A stretch of DNA of 64,000 bases, taken from Cladobotryum mycophilum. Taxonomy: Eukaryota > Ascomycota > Sordariomycetes > Hypocreales > Hypocreaceae. The DNA lies in the NCBI GenBank assembly GCA_036429605.1, contig CM071589.1, forward strand, positions 2,666,001-2,730,000, in the 5' to 3' direction. The notes beneath the pieces are model-generated. The model was not told where the DNA came from. It ran no database searches and worked only from the letters and a program-made list of their open reading frames with translations. Below, in pieces: positions 11,674 through 24,729 of this stretch. The position numbers and the translations under genes were made by a program. Numbering within the stretch: position 1 is the first letter of the stretch; every line of letters begins with the position of its first letter.

Positions 11674-14600
11674 ATTTTATTTTATTTTTAGGGGGGTGGG
11701 TGTATGTATGAATCCGTCCAAACTTTGTTATATGTGGCAAAAATTAAATAATAATAAAAAAAACTGGACGTTGAATCTCCACAAGGCTGACACTTTTTTT
11801 TTTTTTTTTTTTTTTTGCATGACAAGCGCCATCTTTAGCAAAATAAACGAACCTTGAAAAGTGTAGTATTATGCATAGATTGGCTTCTATACGGCAAAAC
11901 GACTAAAATAACATGGCATGTACAAGTTATCCTGACGAAGAATTTAGAACGCATCTCAAAACGGATATCCGAAGGGGGCGGGGGGCGTGTGAAGATGAGT
12001 GTTGGTATTCTGGACTCTTCTTTCTTTCTTTCTTTTTTTCTTTCTTTTTTTTTTTGCCTCTTTTGTACTTTTGCAGATCTGGGGGAAGGAGTTTCTAAGC
12101 CAAGAGAATTGGATTCCTCGGCACTTTTACGGGCACAATGAGGGAGGGGTGCGTGTAGTAGTAAATGAAAGAGGAGAGAATATGGATGTACGTATGTATG
12201 TTGTTGTTTTTAGACTTTTTTGATGGACCAAACACTTATTCATCTTTTTTTGGTGTCGTTTTTTTTTTTAACGTGTGGGATGATAGTAGAGACTCGAGAC
12301 TAGGGGGGCATTGGAGAACGCACTCCACACCCCCTCTCACCCTTGAGATACATACATATCCCATCCTGAACTTGGACCAGATTTTAACAGCGGCTACAGC
12401 AACAATATGATTTGAATTCTAGGTGGAAACTACTGCTTGTACTACTAGACAGGGTAAAGCAAGTAAAACGTAGGGATGTGCGTTTGGACCTGTAGCAGTA
12501 GTAGTAGCAGTAGCAGTTAGCAGTGGTAATCTACTTCTCTGACTTGCCTTATGAAGAGGGGCCGGCATTTAGACGAACCATATCTTGCTTCATCTTACTT
12601 GTAGTAGTTCACCCAGCACGTGCCATGACCCTCACCTCCCCCACTAAGCCCCCTGGCCGAGTTAGCATTCAAATTCAAATTCATACCCAAATTCTCCAGT
12701 TGTCCTAGAGTAGAAAGTCGCAGGAATGGCAGTCACATTTGTTGACGCGCAAAAAGATGGGAGATGGGAGATCTACAGTGCACGTTCAATTGAGGTTACC
12801 TACATACCTACCTAGTACGTACCTACGTACCTGGTCGCTTTGCACTTTCAAGCTACAATGTTTGCTTTTTTCAACTACCACTTTCTAACCGAGGTTCTTT
12901 CGGGAACGCGTAACTTGGCCGGCATCTTGCAAAGAAATATTTTTTTCTCTTGTTAAACAGGTCGGCGATCATGGTGAATGATGGGGCGAATGAAAGAGAG
13001 AGCGCTGGCCGCACTTGCACCGCCTACTACTGCCGTTGCGTGGTCGGCGACCACGTCCATCAGCACATCTTTGATGCATACACATACACATACTCACTCC
13101 CCTTACACATAACCAACCAACTAACAACATCAACATCAACGGCATAAAAACAAGGAGCATCTACGGACGAGGACCAAAGAATCGTGTCGTGGGATGTAAA
13201 AAAACCGCAAATAACGCCGGCAACTACTCAGCTTCCCTACCTACTTGGCCCGTCGCTTGACTCATTCAGACTTATTTGTAATAGAAGAAGAATCTTCCAA
13301 CGAAATGGGTTGGTTCAATGGCTTATTGCCTGCGCTTGTTTCCTGCATGCGTTCGGTGTTCGGGATATTGACCACCATCAAAACAAGACAAAGCAAATCA
13401 GCCAGTTCAGACTGTTACTGTGGCGTCGTCCAACCTCCCATCTCACACCTCTGTCCGTCTCTTGCTTCCTCATCGTGCCGTGCGCAATCCCCCTTTTCGC
13501 CTCCACCCCTTCGTAAAATGCTCGAATCAAAATGCCCTGAAAGAGAAAATTCCCTAAAATATACCAACACTAATTTGGTCACTCTTTTCATTGGTCAGCT
13601 CAAGTTTCTCAAGCCCATAGAAACAAACTTTGAGTCCGCCTCCCCGCCCCATCATCCATCCGGCATGCCATTTCGAGATCGGATCTAGACATTCATGCCA
13701 AGCGCCTGACTGCTACGTAGCTTGCGAATGGCGACATTCTTCTGCTAATACCACTACCACCGCCTGAGACTAAGATGACTAGTTCAGCTGTAAGACTTTC
13801 AAGGCGGACAAAGTGAGAAAAAAGAAGAAGAAAAAAACCGTTGCAAAATTGCGGAGATCAGAGTTTCGATTCCCCGGCCCGATCTCAGACCATCCATCAG
13901 CTCCAAGGTCCCCCCTCCCTTGACAGGTCAGGTCATGTCAGGTCAAGCCTAGCCAGTCTACTTCCTCCGGCCCGAACATTTGCAGACTGCATGATCCTCT
14001 CATGATTGTGACCTGATATACATACCACGTCCGCCCTCGGTCGAGTCATTAGTCAAGATAGCTTCAACGCGCGACGAATCGATACTGTGGACCCTCTTCC
14101 TTCTCATGATTCATGATTCATGAACCAGCGTTAATTCCGGGTATAAGGAATTTACTCTCATTCACTTTCCTCCCCCGCGCGTATGCAGATCGCCTTGCAT
14201 CATTTCAGGGGAACATCAGTACGCAGAGCCAACAATGATCATCTCCAATTTCTCCGGCGCAGTGGAGCTTGTTGAAGAAATGAATGAGTTTGTGATTCCA
14301 CCCCCATTGTAATGTAATTACGAACACGCAAATCATTGCCAATTGAGCCTCAATGGGCGGAGAGCGTAACGAGACGAGGGAGGGGGACAGGGTGATCCAT
14401 GGAGCAACGGATCATGGATCTCGCTGTTCAACGGTTGTGGAGGCGCAATAAGAAAAGAGAATAGCATCCATAGTGGACCACGTCAACCACCATCCACACT
14501 TGGCGAACACGTCGTACAAGTCGCATCACGCGCAGTGCAAGTGCAGGCGCAGGCGCAGGCACACCACACGTATAGCACGGAAAAGGGAAAAAAAGAAAAA

Positions 14601-16879
14601 AAGTGACAACTAGAATGCCCTAAGGAACGTTGACAGAAAGAGGACCCACGGCTTTAGTCGAGTTGAGAAGGGTGTGGCGTGCCCACTGGTTTGATTTGAA
14701 CTTGAACGTGTCTCCACATGCCGGGTGAGCCAACCCCTGTCTCTGTTCAACATGGCCACATACGCTTCATGCCATGTGATCTGGAGAAGACGTGCCCTGC
14801 CCTCGCTGCCCTCCCTTGCTCCTTCAGGATACGCTGCATCAGCCTATTTCAAACTCTGAAGCGTTGTCAAGTGGGAAAAGACGCAAGCACGGGCAACACG
14901 AGTCAAGGACGAGCATGAAAATCCAGGCACCATGGCTGCCACATTTGACCTTAGCTTAATGCTCCATCTGTCGACGTACAGAACGTACAGACCCCCATAC
15001 AGACCAGACAACCACGCACTGACGGGGCACTTGGCAGTTTCGGCAGGGCAGGCAACCATATCCGATCGCCTTGTTGAAGCGCTAACCTGTCCCATCTCTG
15101 GAAGGTCGATAATATTGTCTTGTCGTCTTTGTGGCAGAGAGAGAAAGAGGGAAAAGAAGAGACTTTCCGCTTCTAGCCCACCGAGAGTCCCATCGCCAGA
15201 TGAATAATGCAAGGGAGCGCCACCGAGTGCGTTACTCCCGATTGCTGCCGATGAGGGTTTGTAATGTTGCCGTTGGACTCCGCACGCCGTTTTCTGCGCG
15301 CCCGGATGATGCCAGACAGAGCTTGTTCAAGACAAGTCACATCCGGACCCTCTCCCCGCCGAGCCCACCACCGTTTTCTAGTGCATCCATTCCCCTTAGG
15401 CTGTTGCGGTTGACTTTGCAAGTTGCAGTTGGTCCTTATGCAGAAATAGCAGTACAAGACCTACTACCCGTCCGCTTCGGCGATGCAGACTAACGGGGGA
15501 CGGCAATCCGGAGGCGCTTTTGTGGAGTAAGAAGTTTGGTGACATCGTGATGCTGGTCATCGGCATCTTATTAGACGCGAATCTCTCACATATAGTGGTA
15601 GTATGGAGTAAGTAAGTAAGGGATGGTGTGTGTGAGTGTGTGGCTTTTTAGTCTTGAATGCAATGCAAGGTTTGAGAAGGAAGACAAATGCAGAACAATA
15701 GCGTGGCGCATCTCTTTTCTTAATCCCGGATGCATTCCGAGTCAATTGATCTAATTGCGCAGCTGCAGAGTGGAAGAGCCATGTTTTGCTTTCTCGAATC
15801 CGCACCAATTGACGTTCAGCCCTGAGACCTGAGACCTTTGACGTTGATGATGATCTGGTGCTCGTCTCTAACTGGTAACGACCTAGTGCAAAGCTTGGGG
15901 TTTCCGCTAGGGGCGTCCGACAACGTGAGAAGGCCGCCCAATTGCCGCAGCTGTGCCGCAAACGCGCCGCAAGAAAAAAGAGAGACAGCAAGAGGGAGAG
16001 GGAGTGAAGGCTATGCTGTAGCTCATTGCCCGGCCCATTCTAGCGGCCAAGTGTGACGATAATCTAGCATTAAGTTAAAGAGTGGCCTTTACTGTCATCG
16101 TAAGACAGCTGTTTTTTTTTTTAGCGATCATCTTCACAGCCTGGCTCTCGTTTAGGAAGAGACAAGGCATTCTCCTGCTTAATCCCGCTTTGACAGGCTG
16201 TCTTGTTTCGTGACACGGCAGCTCGAAGCATGGCATGGCAGGCACGTACATGGCAGCAGATCCATACATTGGATGCTACAGTCCTTCCATGCTACCGCAG
16301 CAAGCAGGGCAAGTAGCTGATGGGCAGCGTAGCACGATGAACCCAAGGTCGGCGCATTTCCATTGGTCACTTTGTCAAACGGTGAAAAGGGATCAGTCTC
16401 CAAATCTTCTTAGTGTCCATCCTTGCTCCTTGTCTGTTGCAGTCACATCCACCCGGCAAGACTCCGCGATGCAATGAGTGCGTGGCTTGCGTATCCAGTC
16501 CATGTCTCTCTCTTATGCCTTCTTCTTAGTTCAGTGGAGCTTATGCCGGGGAGGTGCCGGGATTGGTTCCTAGCCCGGGGGTGAGGGAGATGAAGATGGA
16601 ACATGATTCTCGTCAGGTCCTTGAACCGGCTATCGATGCTTTTTGCGTTGGTAATGCACGGGTTAATAGAGAAAGGGAGGTAAATGGCATGGAAAGGGAG
16701 AGACAGACAAAGAGAGAGAGAATGTGTGTGTGGATGAGGGGGTGTAAAAATTGTAAGAGGGGCATGCTGTGTGTGTCGTGAGTGATGAGGTGGATAAGAG
16801 ATGATGGGAAGGAAGGAAGGGAGGATACATGATACATGATACATGAGACAGGTACAAGTGTAACAAAGCGGAAAGAATT

Positions 16880-16965
16880 ATATTCATTCTTTATTTTGTT
16901 TTATTTCTTTTAATCATTTAATAATTTAACCACTTAATCAATTAATTAGTTCTTTATTCCATTTC
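16880..16965. repeat. A/T-rich block
   Basis: About 85 bases dominated by TTTTATT, TTTAATAA and AATTAATTAG-like strings, flanked by DNA of ordinary composition. Confidence 0.6.
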
Positions 16966-17705
16966 ATCATCGTCCTACGGACACGCCCTCGATCAAATCT
17001 TTCCGAGTCTACCATTTTGAACCCGAACTAGTTCCTCTTAACAATAGGTATAGATAGTAGCCTAGCCTGCTTGTAAAGACGTAGATGCAGATGCAGATGC
17101 AGAGGCAAATGCAAATGCAAATACAAATTCAGTTGCGATTGCGTTTGCGCTTAACGCAGAAGAGTCTAGACAAGGGTCGGGCGCTGTTCCGCCTCGACGA
17201 TGTGACACTGAACTGAACTCTTTTTCCCCCCTCGTCTGTATGTTATGTTGTTATTGTGAGGAGTCCGTTGGATGCATGATGATAGCGCTTGTGTGATGTG
17301 TGACACGTGTGGATGCTTGTGGTGGTCGCCTTTAGCGCCGCCGCTCGCCGCTCGCGCAAAGTTTGAACTGCGCAGTTGGAGCGATGCTCATTCTGGACAA
17401 CGTCGCGCACACCTTGGAGCCAACAGCCTTGATGCTCCTCCTCCTCCTCCCTCCTCCCCCATCTCTCATGCCTGCCCGCCTGCCTGCCCGCCTGCCTGGT
17501 CCCTGAGGCGGAGCGGACGCAGTTAAGCGCGGAAGAAACGGTGATAAGTAAATTAGAAACAGGCATCGTCATTGCTGATTGGAAAAAGAAAATAAAGAGC
17601 AAAACGGGACATATCAGTTGCATTGACTCGAAGTCACAGGATCAGCCCCAATGTGGCTTTGGTCTGCAACGCCCCATGTCTCTCTGTCACTTTCACAGTC
17701 ACTTG

Positions 17706-17738
17706 TCACTGTCACTGTCACTGTCACTGTCACTGTCA
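17706..17738 (+). repeat. (CACTGT)5 hexanucleotide repeat
   Basis: Five tandem CACTGT units about 520 bases upstream of the EDEM start codon; intergenic. Confidence 0.85.
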
Positions 17739-18260
17739 GTACTCTGCTCCGTATGTAAAATTGAAAGGGCCCTAGCTTTCTGATGGCGTAATATCCGGGG
17801 ATATAGCGGAGAGTTTGCAAGCTGATCAAGGCACGACTTGTCGACCCTGTCCTAAAAATGTACGTACCGTAAAAACCGTTGGGGAAACTGTGTGCCAAAA
17901 AATGCACCAGCCACAACTACAGTCACCAGCCACAAACATGCCCAACCTGCACCTCCAAGACGACCCTCAATGTGGCGCATCGCGAAAGAAGACAGCAATC
18001 GTGAATCTGATCAACGACTGTCGTCGTCGACAGCCTCCTACGAAGCCCCTATCGCTGCCGGCTGTTGCGTCCACATGAGAGGCTAAACGATTGTTCCCCC
18101 CCCCCTCATCTCCATGTAGATGCCCCCCACGCGAATCTCTGGTGCTTTCCGCCCCGGTGAACCTCTCGGCACGTGTCGAGTCGCCTCTTTCTCCTGTTTT
18201 CGCCGCAACACTGGAACATCCCTCGAAAGCGCTTATACATAGGGGTTTTGGGGAGGCATC

Positions 18261-21200
18261 ATGTTGCTGGTCGCGTTGCTTTGGATAGGCTATGCGCTGC
18301 CATGGTCGGTTTGGGGGATGCGCGCCGACTACTTGACGCAGCTGCGGCAGGAGACGGTGGACATGTTCTATCATGGATACAGCAACTATATGAGGCATGC
18401 GTTTCCTGAAGATGAGGTTAGTCTAGAGGGGAATAAATACATGCATTCTTTTTTTTTAAAGAAAAAAATTACCCAAAAAAACAAGAAGAAGAAAAAAAAC
18501 ACCTCAGCTAATATATACATGTAATCTGTGTAGCTGCGTCCAATCACTTGTGCTCCTTTGACTCGAGACCGATACAATCCGGGACGAATAGGCTTGAACG
18601 ATGCTCTTGGGAACTACTCCCTGACCTTGATAGACAGTCTATCCACCCTCGCCATCCTCGCCGGCGGGCCGCAGGATGGCTCATACACTGGGCCCCAGGC
18701 TTTGAGCGACTTCCAAGATGGCGTGGCCGAGTTTGTGAGGTATTATGGGGATGGAAGATCTGGTCCTTCTGGTGCTGGAATACGAGCCAGGGGCTTTGAT
18801 CTGGATAGCAAAGTGCAGGTCTTTGAGACTGTCATCCGCGGAGTTGGAGGTCTGCTAAGTGCGCATCTGTTCGCTATAGGAGAGCTGCCGATTGCTGGAT
18901 ATGACCCCAAGCCGGTAGATGTTGTCGGCGATGACCCCCTGGAACTAACACCTACGCCCTGGCCAAATGGGCTCAAGTACGATGGGCAGCTGCTGAGGTT
19001 GGCACTGGACCTATCTCAAAGACTGCTGCCAGCGTTTTATACTCCTACCGGCATTCCATACCCGAGGGTCAATCTTCGTACCGGCATCCCGTTCTACGTC
19101 AACTCCCCCTCCACCAAACCACCTCCGATACCTTGATCCAGGAGCCAGAGGGCCGGCCAGAAATCACCGAGACCTGCAGCGCCGGGGCCGGCAGCCTGAC
19201 TCTCGAGTTCACCGTCCTCAGCCGTCTGACGGGGGACCCACGGTTCGAGCAGGCGGCCAAGAGAGCCTTTTGGGAGGTCTGGCACAGGAGGAGCGAGATC
19301 GGGCTCATTGGCAACGGGATAGACGCCGAGAGGGGCCTGTGGATTGGCCCCCACGCTGGTATCGGCGCCGGCATGGACAGCTTCTTTGAGTATGCCCTCA
19401 AGAGCCACATTCTTCTGTCGGGGCACGACACGCCCAATGTGACAATGTCGCGAAGGCGAAGCAGCACCAGCTGGCTGGACCCAAACTCGCTTCACGGCCC
19501 TTTGCCCCCGGAGATGCACTCATCCGATGCCTTCCTACAGGCCTGGCACCAGGCACACGCCTCCGTCAAGCGATACCTATACACGGATCGCAACCACTAC
19601 CCCTATTACTCCAACAGTCACCGCGCCACGGGGCAGCCGTATACCATGTGGATCGACAGCCTGGGCGCATTCTACCCGGGCCTACTGGCCCTCGCCGGCG
19701 AGGTGGAGGAAGCCATCGAGGCCAACCTGGTCTACACGGCGCTGTGGACCAAGTACGCCGCGATACCGGAACGCTGGTCCGTCCGCGAAGGAAACGTCGA
19801 GGCGGGCATCGGATGGTGGCCGGGGCGCCCCGAGTTCATCGAATCAACGTACCACATATACCGCGCAACGAGGGATCCGTGGTACCTGCACGTCGGGGAG
19901 ATGGTCCTCCGGGACATCAACCGCCGCTGCCACGCCCCCTGCGGCTGGGCCGGGCTCCAGGACGTCCAGACGGGGGAGAAGCAGGATCGCATGGAGAGCT
20001 TCTTTCTCGGCGAAACGACAAAGTACATGTATCTGCTGTTCGACCCGGAGCATCCGCTCAACAACCTGGATGCTGCGTACGTCTTCACCACAGAGGGGCA
20101 TCCTCTCATCATCCCCAAGAGCACAAAGTCGAAAGCCTCGCATCGCCGCCATAGCAGCAGCGGCAGCGAGAGCGCGCAGAGCAAAGACATGGCCATGCCC
20201 ACGTACTACAACGAAAACTTTACAAACTCCTGCCCCGCCCCTCCCAATGCCGCCGCCTATTCTCTAACGGGCTCGGCCACCGCCGCGAGACCGGACCTGT
20301 TCTCCGTCTCCCGCTTCACAAACCTCTACAGGACGCCCAACATCCACGGCCCCGTCGAGGTCACCGAGGTCCACGACAAGAAAAAGGGCCGCGTGAAGAG
20401 ATACAGGGCCGCCTCGAACCATACCATCTTCCCCTGGACCCTGCCCCCGACCATGCTCCCGGAGAACGGCACCTGCGCGGCCCCGCCCCAGCGCGTCATC
20501 TCCTGGATCGAGTTCCCGACCGGCGACTCCGGCAGCGGCATCGTCTCGCGGTTCGGCGCCTCCGTGGTCTGGTACGACCACCTGGGTCCCACCATCAACG
20601 CCCTCGAGGGCCTGAGGCTGCAGCTCGAGAGGGAGCTGGTCGCGGAGTCCGGTGACCACGTGTGGAGGATCACTCACGTGGGCAATACCCAGCTGGGGCG
20701 GCACGAGACCGTCTTCTTTTACGCGGAGCACGTCAGGCATCTCAAGGATGAGGCCTTTTCGTGCAGGAGGCGCCGCGATGCGGTGGAAATCGACTTGCTT
20801 GTCGACATCCCCCTCAAGAGAAGAATGCCAGTATCTCCCTCGACCGTCTCAAGACGGCAAACGACACATCAGCAAGCAGCAGTGGTAGCGGTAGCGGCAG
20901 CGGCAGCGGCAGCAGCAGTATCCTCGACGCCTCTCCCTCGCCATCTGATTCCCTCTTCCAGTCCCTCCTCCGGGCCGTCTCCTCCGTCTTCGAGCCCTCC
21001 CACACCCTCATCCCCGAGTCCAGCGGCGCCAGCCCAGCCAACATCCACATCTTCAAGGCCTACACAGCCGTCGGCCCAGGCTCCTTCCCCGTCCCCTCCG
21101 TGCTCGACACGCCCACCTCCGGCACGCCCTTCTTCAACACCAAGGACCCCAGCACTGGGTTCCCCTGGTCCACCGTCTTCCTCGCCGGCCAGGCGTGCGA

Positions 21201-21570
21201 CGTGCCCCTTCCCGCCACCGCGCCGCGCGACCACCAGGTCATCATCATGCGCCGCGGTGGCTGCTCCTTCAGCGCGAAGCTAGCCAACATCCCCAGCTTC
21301 TCCCCTGGCCCCACCTCCCTCCAGCTCGTCATCATCGTGGACGAGCCCAAGGAAGCCAGCGACGAAGACGACAGCCTGCCCCGGCCCCTCCTCGACGCCG
21401 AGCAGCTCACGCCCAAGGGCATGAAGCGACCTCACGGCATCCCCATGGTCCTCCTGCGAGCGGGCAAGGGAGACTACAAGCTCTTCAAGCAGGCCGCCGC
21501 GATAGGCATGCGTAGGAAGTACCGCGTTGAGAGTCAAGGGCTCTTGGTCAAAAACGCAATTGTTTTATAA
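18261..21570 (+). CDS. mnl1: EDEM/Htm1-type GH47 alpha-1,2-mannosidase with PA domain, interrupted by two frameshifts
   Basis: ER lectin-like mannosidase that trims glycans of misfolded glycoproteins and marks them for ER-associated degradation. The ATG at 18261 begins a hydrophobic signal peptide (about 1-19). One intron, 18417-18533 (GTTAGT, branch GCTAAT). The GH47 domain covers about 20-575: YSNYMRHAFPEDE, DALGNYSLTLIDSL, TCSAGAGSL, ESFFLGETTKYMYLLFD and the calcium-site TTEGHPL. A serine/glycine linker follows near 830-850, then a protease-associated (PA) domain near 890-1050 (VIIMRRGGCSFSAKL). The PA domain matches EDEM3-like members. The frame breaks at a C5 run at 19105-19109 (about residue 242) and at another C5 run at 20809-20813 (about residue 811). 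Adding one base at each gives a continuous 1,064-residue protein, and both breaks shift in the same direction. As written, translation would stop near residue 253. No alternative intron preserves the conserved sequence, although a 44-nt GT..AG pair spans the first break. Confidence 0.88.
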
Positions 21571-22386
21571 GAAAGAGAGAAGGCAAGAAAGAAAAGAAAA
21601 GAAAAGAAAAAAGGCGTACATGGCATGAACAATGAAAAACAAGATTGTATATATATAGCAAGCTGCATTTCCAAAAACGTATAGTTTGGCTGGATAACCA
21701 TTATGAGATAAACGAGGCAAATGGCGGGAAATGAAGCATAAAGAAACGGAAAGAAAAATAAGAGAGGCTTGTTCACATACTCCCCTAGGAACGGACAGCA
21801 AGCATCTGGTCACATAGAGAATTGATAGCCGTCATTCACGCACTTGTGTTATTGAACACCAAAGCCCGTATTAAGTATCATTATACCCGCCAGTGTTGAA
21901 CGACTATACGTCTGTTTGCTTATTTTTCCTGTCATCATTAAAATTCAGCGTCTGCATGCTTGTGCGTGAATACATCAGGCAAGGCATTCTATACAGCCGC
22001 TCACAACAATTCCTTCCACACCTTTGCAAACAAACAGATTTGGGGAAGAAAAGACATTCCATGGTCTATTGAGTTTTCTGTTTTCAAGTAAGAGACCCCC
22101 ATAAAAGCACTTTTATATGTAAAGCAAGAGTCCAAAACGCCGTTCCTCTGTAGATCCTTGAAAGAAAATGTAGTAGTGATAAGTGGGGGTGGGATGTCTA
22201 ATGGCGGGGAGACGACCCGTCGCAGCAGCATCGACATGAAAGAGATGGTTCTTCATGTCTCGCAGTCCGAGCCAGTCGTCGGGGTAGAGCTGCAACTGCG
22301 GAATGAGATATTACATTTGATGTTGTCGTCTTGGTCGATCTGCGCCATTCGATGTAGGGACAAAGTTGTTCGTCCAATGGAGATTC
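21571..22386. other. Convergent intergenic region between EDEM and APRT
   Basis: About 0.8 kb with no gene. It holds the 3' untranslated regions of two genes pointing toward each other. An A/G-rich stretch (21568-21615) follows the EDEM stop. I see nothing else. Confidence 0.6.
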
Positions 22387-23098
22387 TTAAAAGTCGATAA
22401 GGATAGCCGTAGGGATGTCACCGAGCTTCTCGCGCCCGTTCAGGCCAGGAACTGCAAGAATGAACTGGAAACCAACAACTTCACCCTGGAGTTGCTTGAC
22501 AAGGTCTGCCGCGGCCTTGGCTGAACCACCTGTGGAGGAGTTTGTTAGCATGGATTAGCTTCCGTAGAGGCTTGTGTGTAAAGAACATACCCGTCGCAAT
22601 GATGTCGTCAACGATCAGCACCTTCTGTCCCGGCTTAATAGCATCTTCCTGCATCTGGAACAAATCCTTGCCGTATTCCTTAACGTACTCGGCCGTCACG
22701 CAGGGACCAGGGAGCTTGCCCGTCTTCCTGACAGCAGCAAAGCCCACACCAAGGTGAAGAGCCAGACCCGGGCCAAAGAGGAAGCCACGTGCGTCGAGAC
22801 CAACAATGACATCGGGCTTGGAATCACCAAAAGATTGGGAAATCTGGAGTTCGAGGGCGGAGAGGAGAGTCTTGTGTACGGTCGGATTGGAGAAGAGGGG
22901 CATGATATCGACAAAGTCGATGCCAGGGATGGGGAAGTCGGGGAACTGGCGAAGGGTGCTGCGCAGAGTTATCTGTGCACTGGCGAGTTGGGCGGCGGCG
23001 GAGGAGGCGGAGGAGGGCTGTCTTCCCGAGGCATCTTGGCTTGTGATTGCGGTGGCGGTTGGGGCAGAAGTGGTGTTGGTGTCTTCAGTGGCGCTCAT
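22387..23098 (-). CDS. aprt: Adenine phosphoribosyltransferase
   Basis: Purine salvage enzyme: adenine plus PRPP gives AMP and pyrophosphate, in the cytosol. 216 residues in two exons (23098-22591 and 22529-22387; intron 22530-22590, GTATGT..CACAG). The first ~45 residues are an S/T/A/Q-rich extension not needed for the fold. The core follows: FPDFPIPGIDFVDIMPLF (hood and substrate region), VGLDARGFLFGP, and the PRPP-binding loop VLIVDDIIATGGSAKAA, which is cut by the intron inside the GG pair. The splice is therefore certain. The exon 2 end, GDIPTAILIDF, is typical of the family. A 297-codon open frame on the opposite strand is only a shadow of this gene. Confidence 0.95.
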
Positions 23099-23817
23099 TG
23101 TGAGGAAGAGAAGAAAAAAGGAAAAGAGAAGAGAAGAGGGAGGGGAGAGGAAAGGGAAGAGAAGAAAAAGAGAAGAGGAGAAGAGGAGGAGAAAGGAGGA
23201 GGAGGAGGAGAGTTGGGCAGAGAGAGCGCACCGCAGACGCAGAGGGCAATAGGAGGAGGAGAAAAAGAATTTGGGTGGTGTGAATTTGGATTTTCGGCCA
23301 AAGGTGGTGGCAGGATAAGCAGCAACAGCAGCAGCAAGCAGGAAACACCCAGGCAGATACTGCCTTGCCTTGTCTGTCTAGTAGTAGTAGAGCAGAGGGA
23401 AGGAGGGGTGGTGGGGGGCAGTTACTTTCGAATGGGTACCTCGCCCAGACAGGACCTTGGAAGGTGAGACTGGAGGAGTGAGAATGAGGGGTGAGTGAGC
23501 ACAAAGATGAAAAATTTCTATACGGGAAGAAATATTGTTGTTAATTGATACAAACAAGAAGAGTCATTACCAGATACGTCCATTTATTTATATACGTCAT
23601 CTTCAATTCACTTTTTCTCTTGCTTGTGATTGATTTTTCTTCTTCTCCAATGAAGACGCAATTCCTCTCCACCTCTCTCGCCATTAATTATAGTTCCGTA
23701 TCTCCCTCCCCATGTTACGTGCTAACAAGCTGCCAGGATGGCTTGGGGTTGCTTGGTTCGCGCACATGGAAAACCTGAGATACATGTATGGATAGATGGA
23801 TGGATGGATTGGATGGC

Positions 23818-23841
23818 CGGCTGGCTGGCTGGCTGGCTGGG
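23818..23841 (+). repeat. (GGCT)n tetranucleotide repeat
   Basis: About six GGCT units directly after a GGAT-unit run (23793-23812). Confidence 0.8.
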
Positions 23842-24354
23842 CGACAAGAGGGTCAAGGCCGCTGCCGCTGGTTACCTTAACCTGCCTACCGGGTAAAATC
23901 ACTCAACACGCCCGTCGTGTTCGATCCCACCAACTGGCGACCCTGATTCGATATTATAAGTGGAAGTTGAAGCATACTCATCGTCTCAGGTACGAGGAAT
24001 CACCCATCCCCTATGGATACATGCAACCATGAACTAATTCCAGTGATAGATGCCACCTAAGCAGGACCTTGATACCGTTCATACATGAGTATACTTGTAC
24101 ATGCCGTGCAATTCTTCACGCAAGTCGAGCAGGAATAAGAATATCTGTACATCTTTGTCGGCGCGGCAATTCTCCAAAAAAAAAGGTACGTAGTCGAAGC
24201 CTCGGCCATGACCAGACCAGACCAGACAAGGTGAATGAATCAAATCCTTGCACATGCAACAACAACCTCTCAGCACAAATCAAAACGTGCCATTGCGCCC
24301 ACACACGGGCTCCGACATGGCCTTCCTTGTCTTTCTTTCCTTGTCTCGACTCTG

Positions 24355-24420
24355 ATTTTTTTCTTCTTCTTTTTCTCTTCTTCTTCTTCCTCTTCTTGTC
24401 CACTTCTTCTGCTCCAGCCT
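24355..24420 (+). repeat. TTC/TCT polypyrimidine tract
   Basis: About 65 bases of nearly pure T/C with TTC periodicity; intergenic. Confidence 0.75.
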
Positions 24421-24702
24421 TCTCTTTTGCGACCACCCGGATGCACCGTTCGCGGGAATGCCGGGGCGCGCAGGAGAAGCGTACAGTAGAACGCTCTAGT
24501 TTGAGTGGATGCGAGTGGGATGAGTGGGTTACAACAGCGGCCGGCCCTGGACTGGTGTGCAACGATTGCGTACGTACAGAGGTAGGTACGTGAGTCAATA
24601 TCAACCAGTCTCGAAATTTCCCCCTTGGCCGGCTCTCTCTTATTACTCACTCGGCGTGGAGGAGGCGGCATATCAGATAGAGGAGGTGGTGAAGTGCAAA
24701 GT

Positions 24703-24729
24703 GGTAGTGGTGGTGGTGGTGGTGGTGGC
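24703..24729 (+). repeat. (GGT)n trinucleotide repeat
   Basis: About nine GGT/GTG units in non-coding DNA. Confidence 0.85.

Larger units (their letters stand above)
11176..18260. other. Gene desert, right part
   Basis: Seven kilobases without a supportable gene. Open frames here, such as 13245-13688 (+) and 16443-16844 (-), are composed of polypyrimidine or repeat translations or end within low-complexity DNA. The segment includes A/T islands, several microsatellites, a 23-base T run at 11794-11816 and repeated TCATGATTCATGATTCATGA units near 14104-14122. The last kilobase presumably carries the promoter of the EDEM gene that starts at 18261. Confidence 0.5.

Noticed and set aside
13245..13688. 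147-codon frame containing MGWFNGLLPALVSCMRS
   Set aside because: The N-terminal piece looks hydrophobic and protein-like, but the rest is low complexity and I recognise no homologue. Not enough to call a gene.
19527..20267. 246-codon plus-strand frame
   Set aside because: Out-of-frame shadow of the GC-rich EDEM coding sequence.
22574..23467. 297-codon plus-strand open frame
   Set aside because: Antisense of the APRT coding sequence continued into an A/G-rich leader; a shadow.
23905..23945. Possible tRNA T-arm (GTGTTCGATCCCAC)
   Set aside because: No matching acceptor stem, anticodon arm or D-arm around it. No tRNA gene could be supported anywhere in the window.
24069..24604. Overlapping open frames on both strands
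   Set aside because: They translate TTC/GAA repeats and share no protein character.
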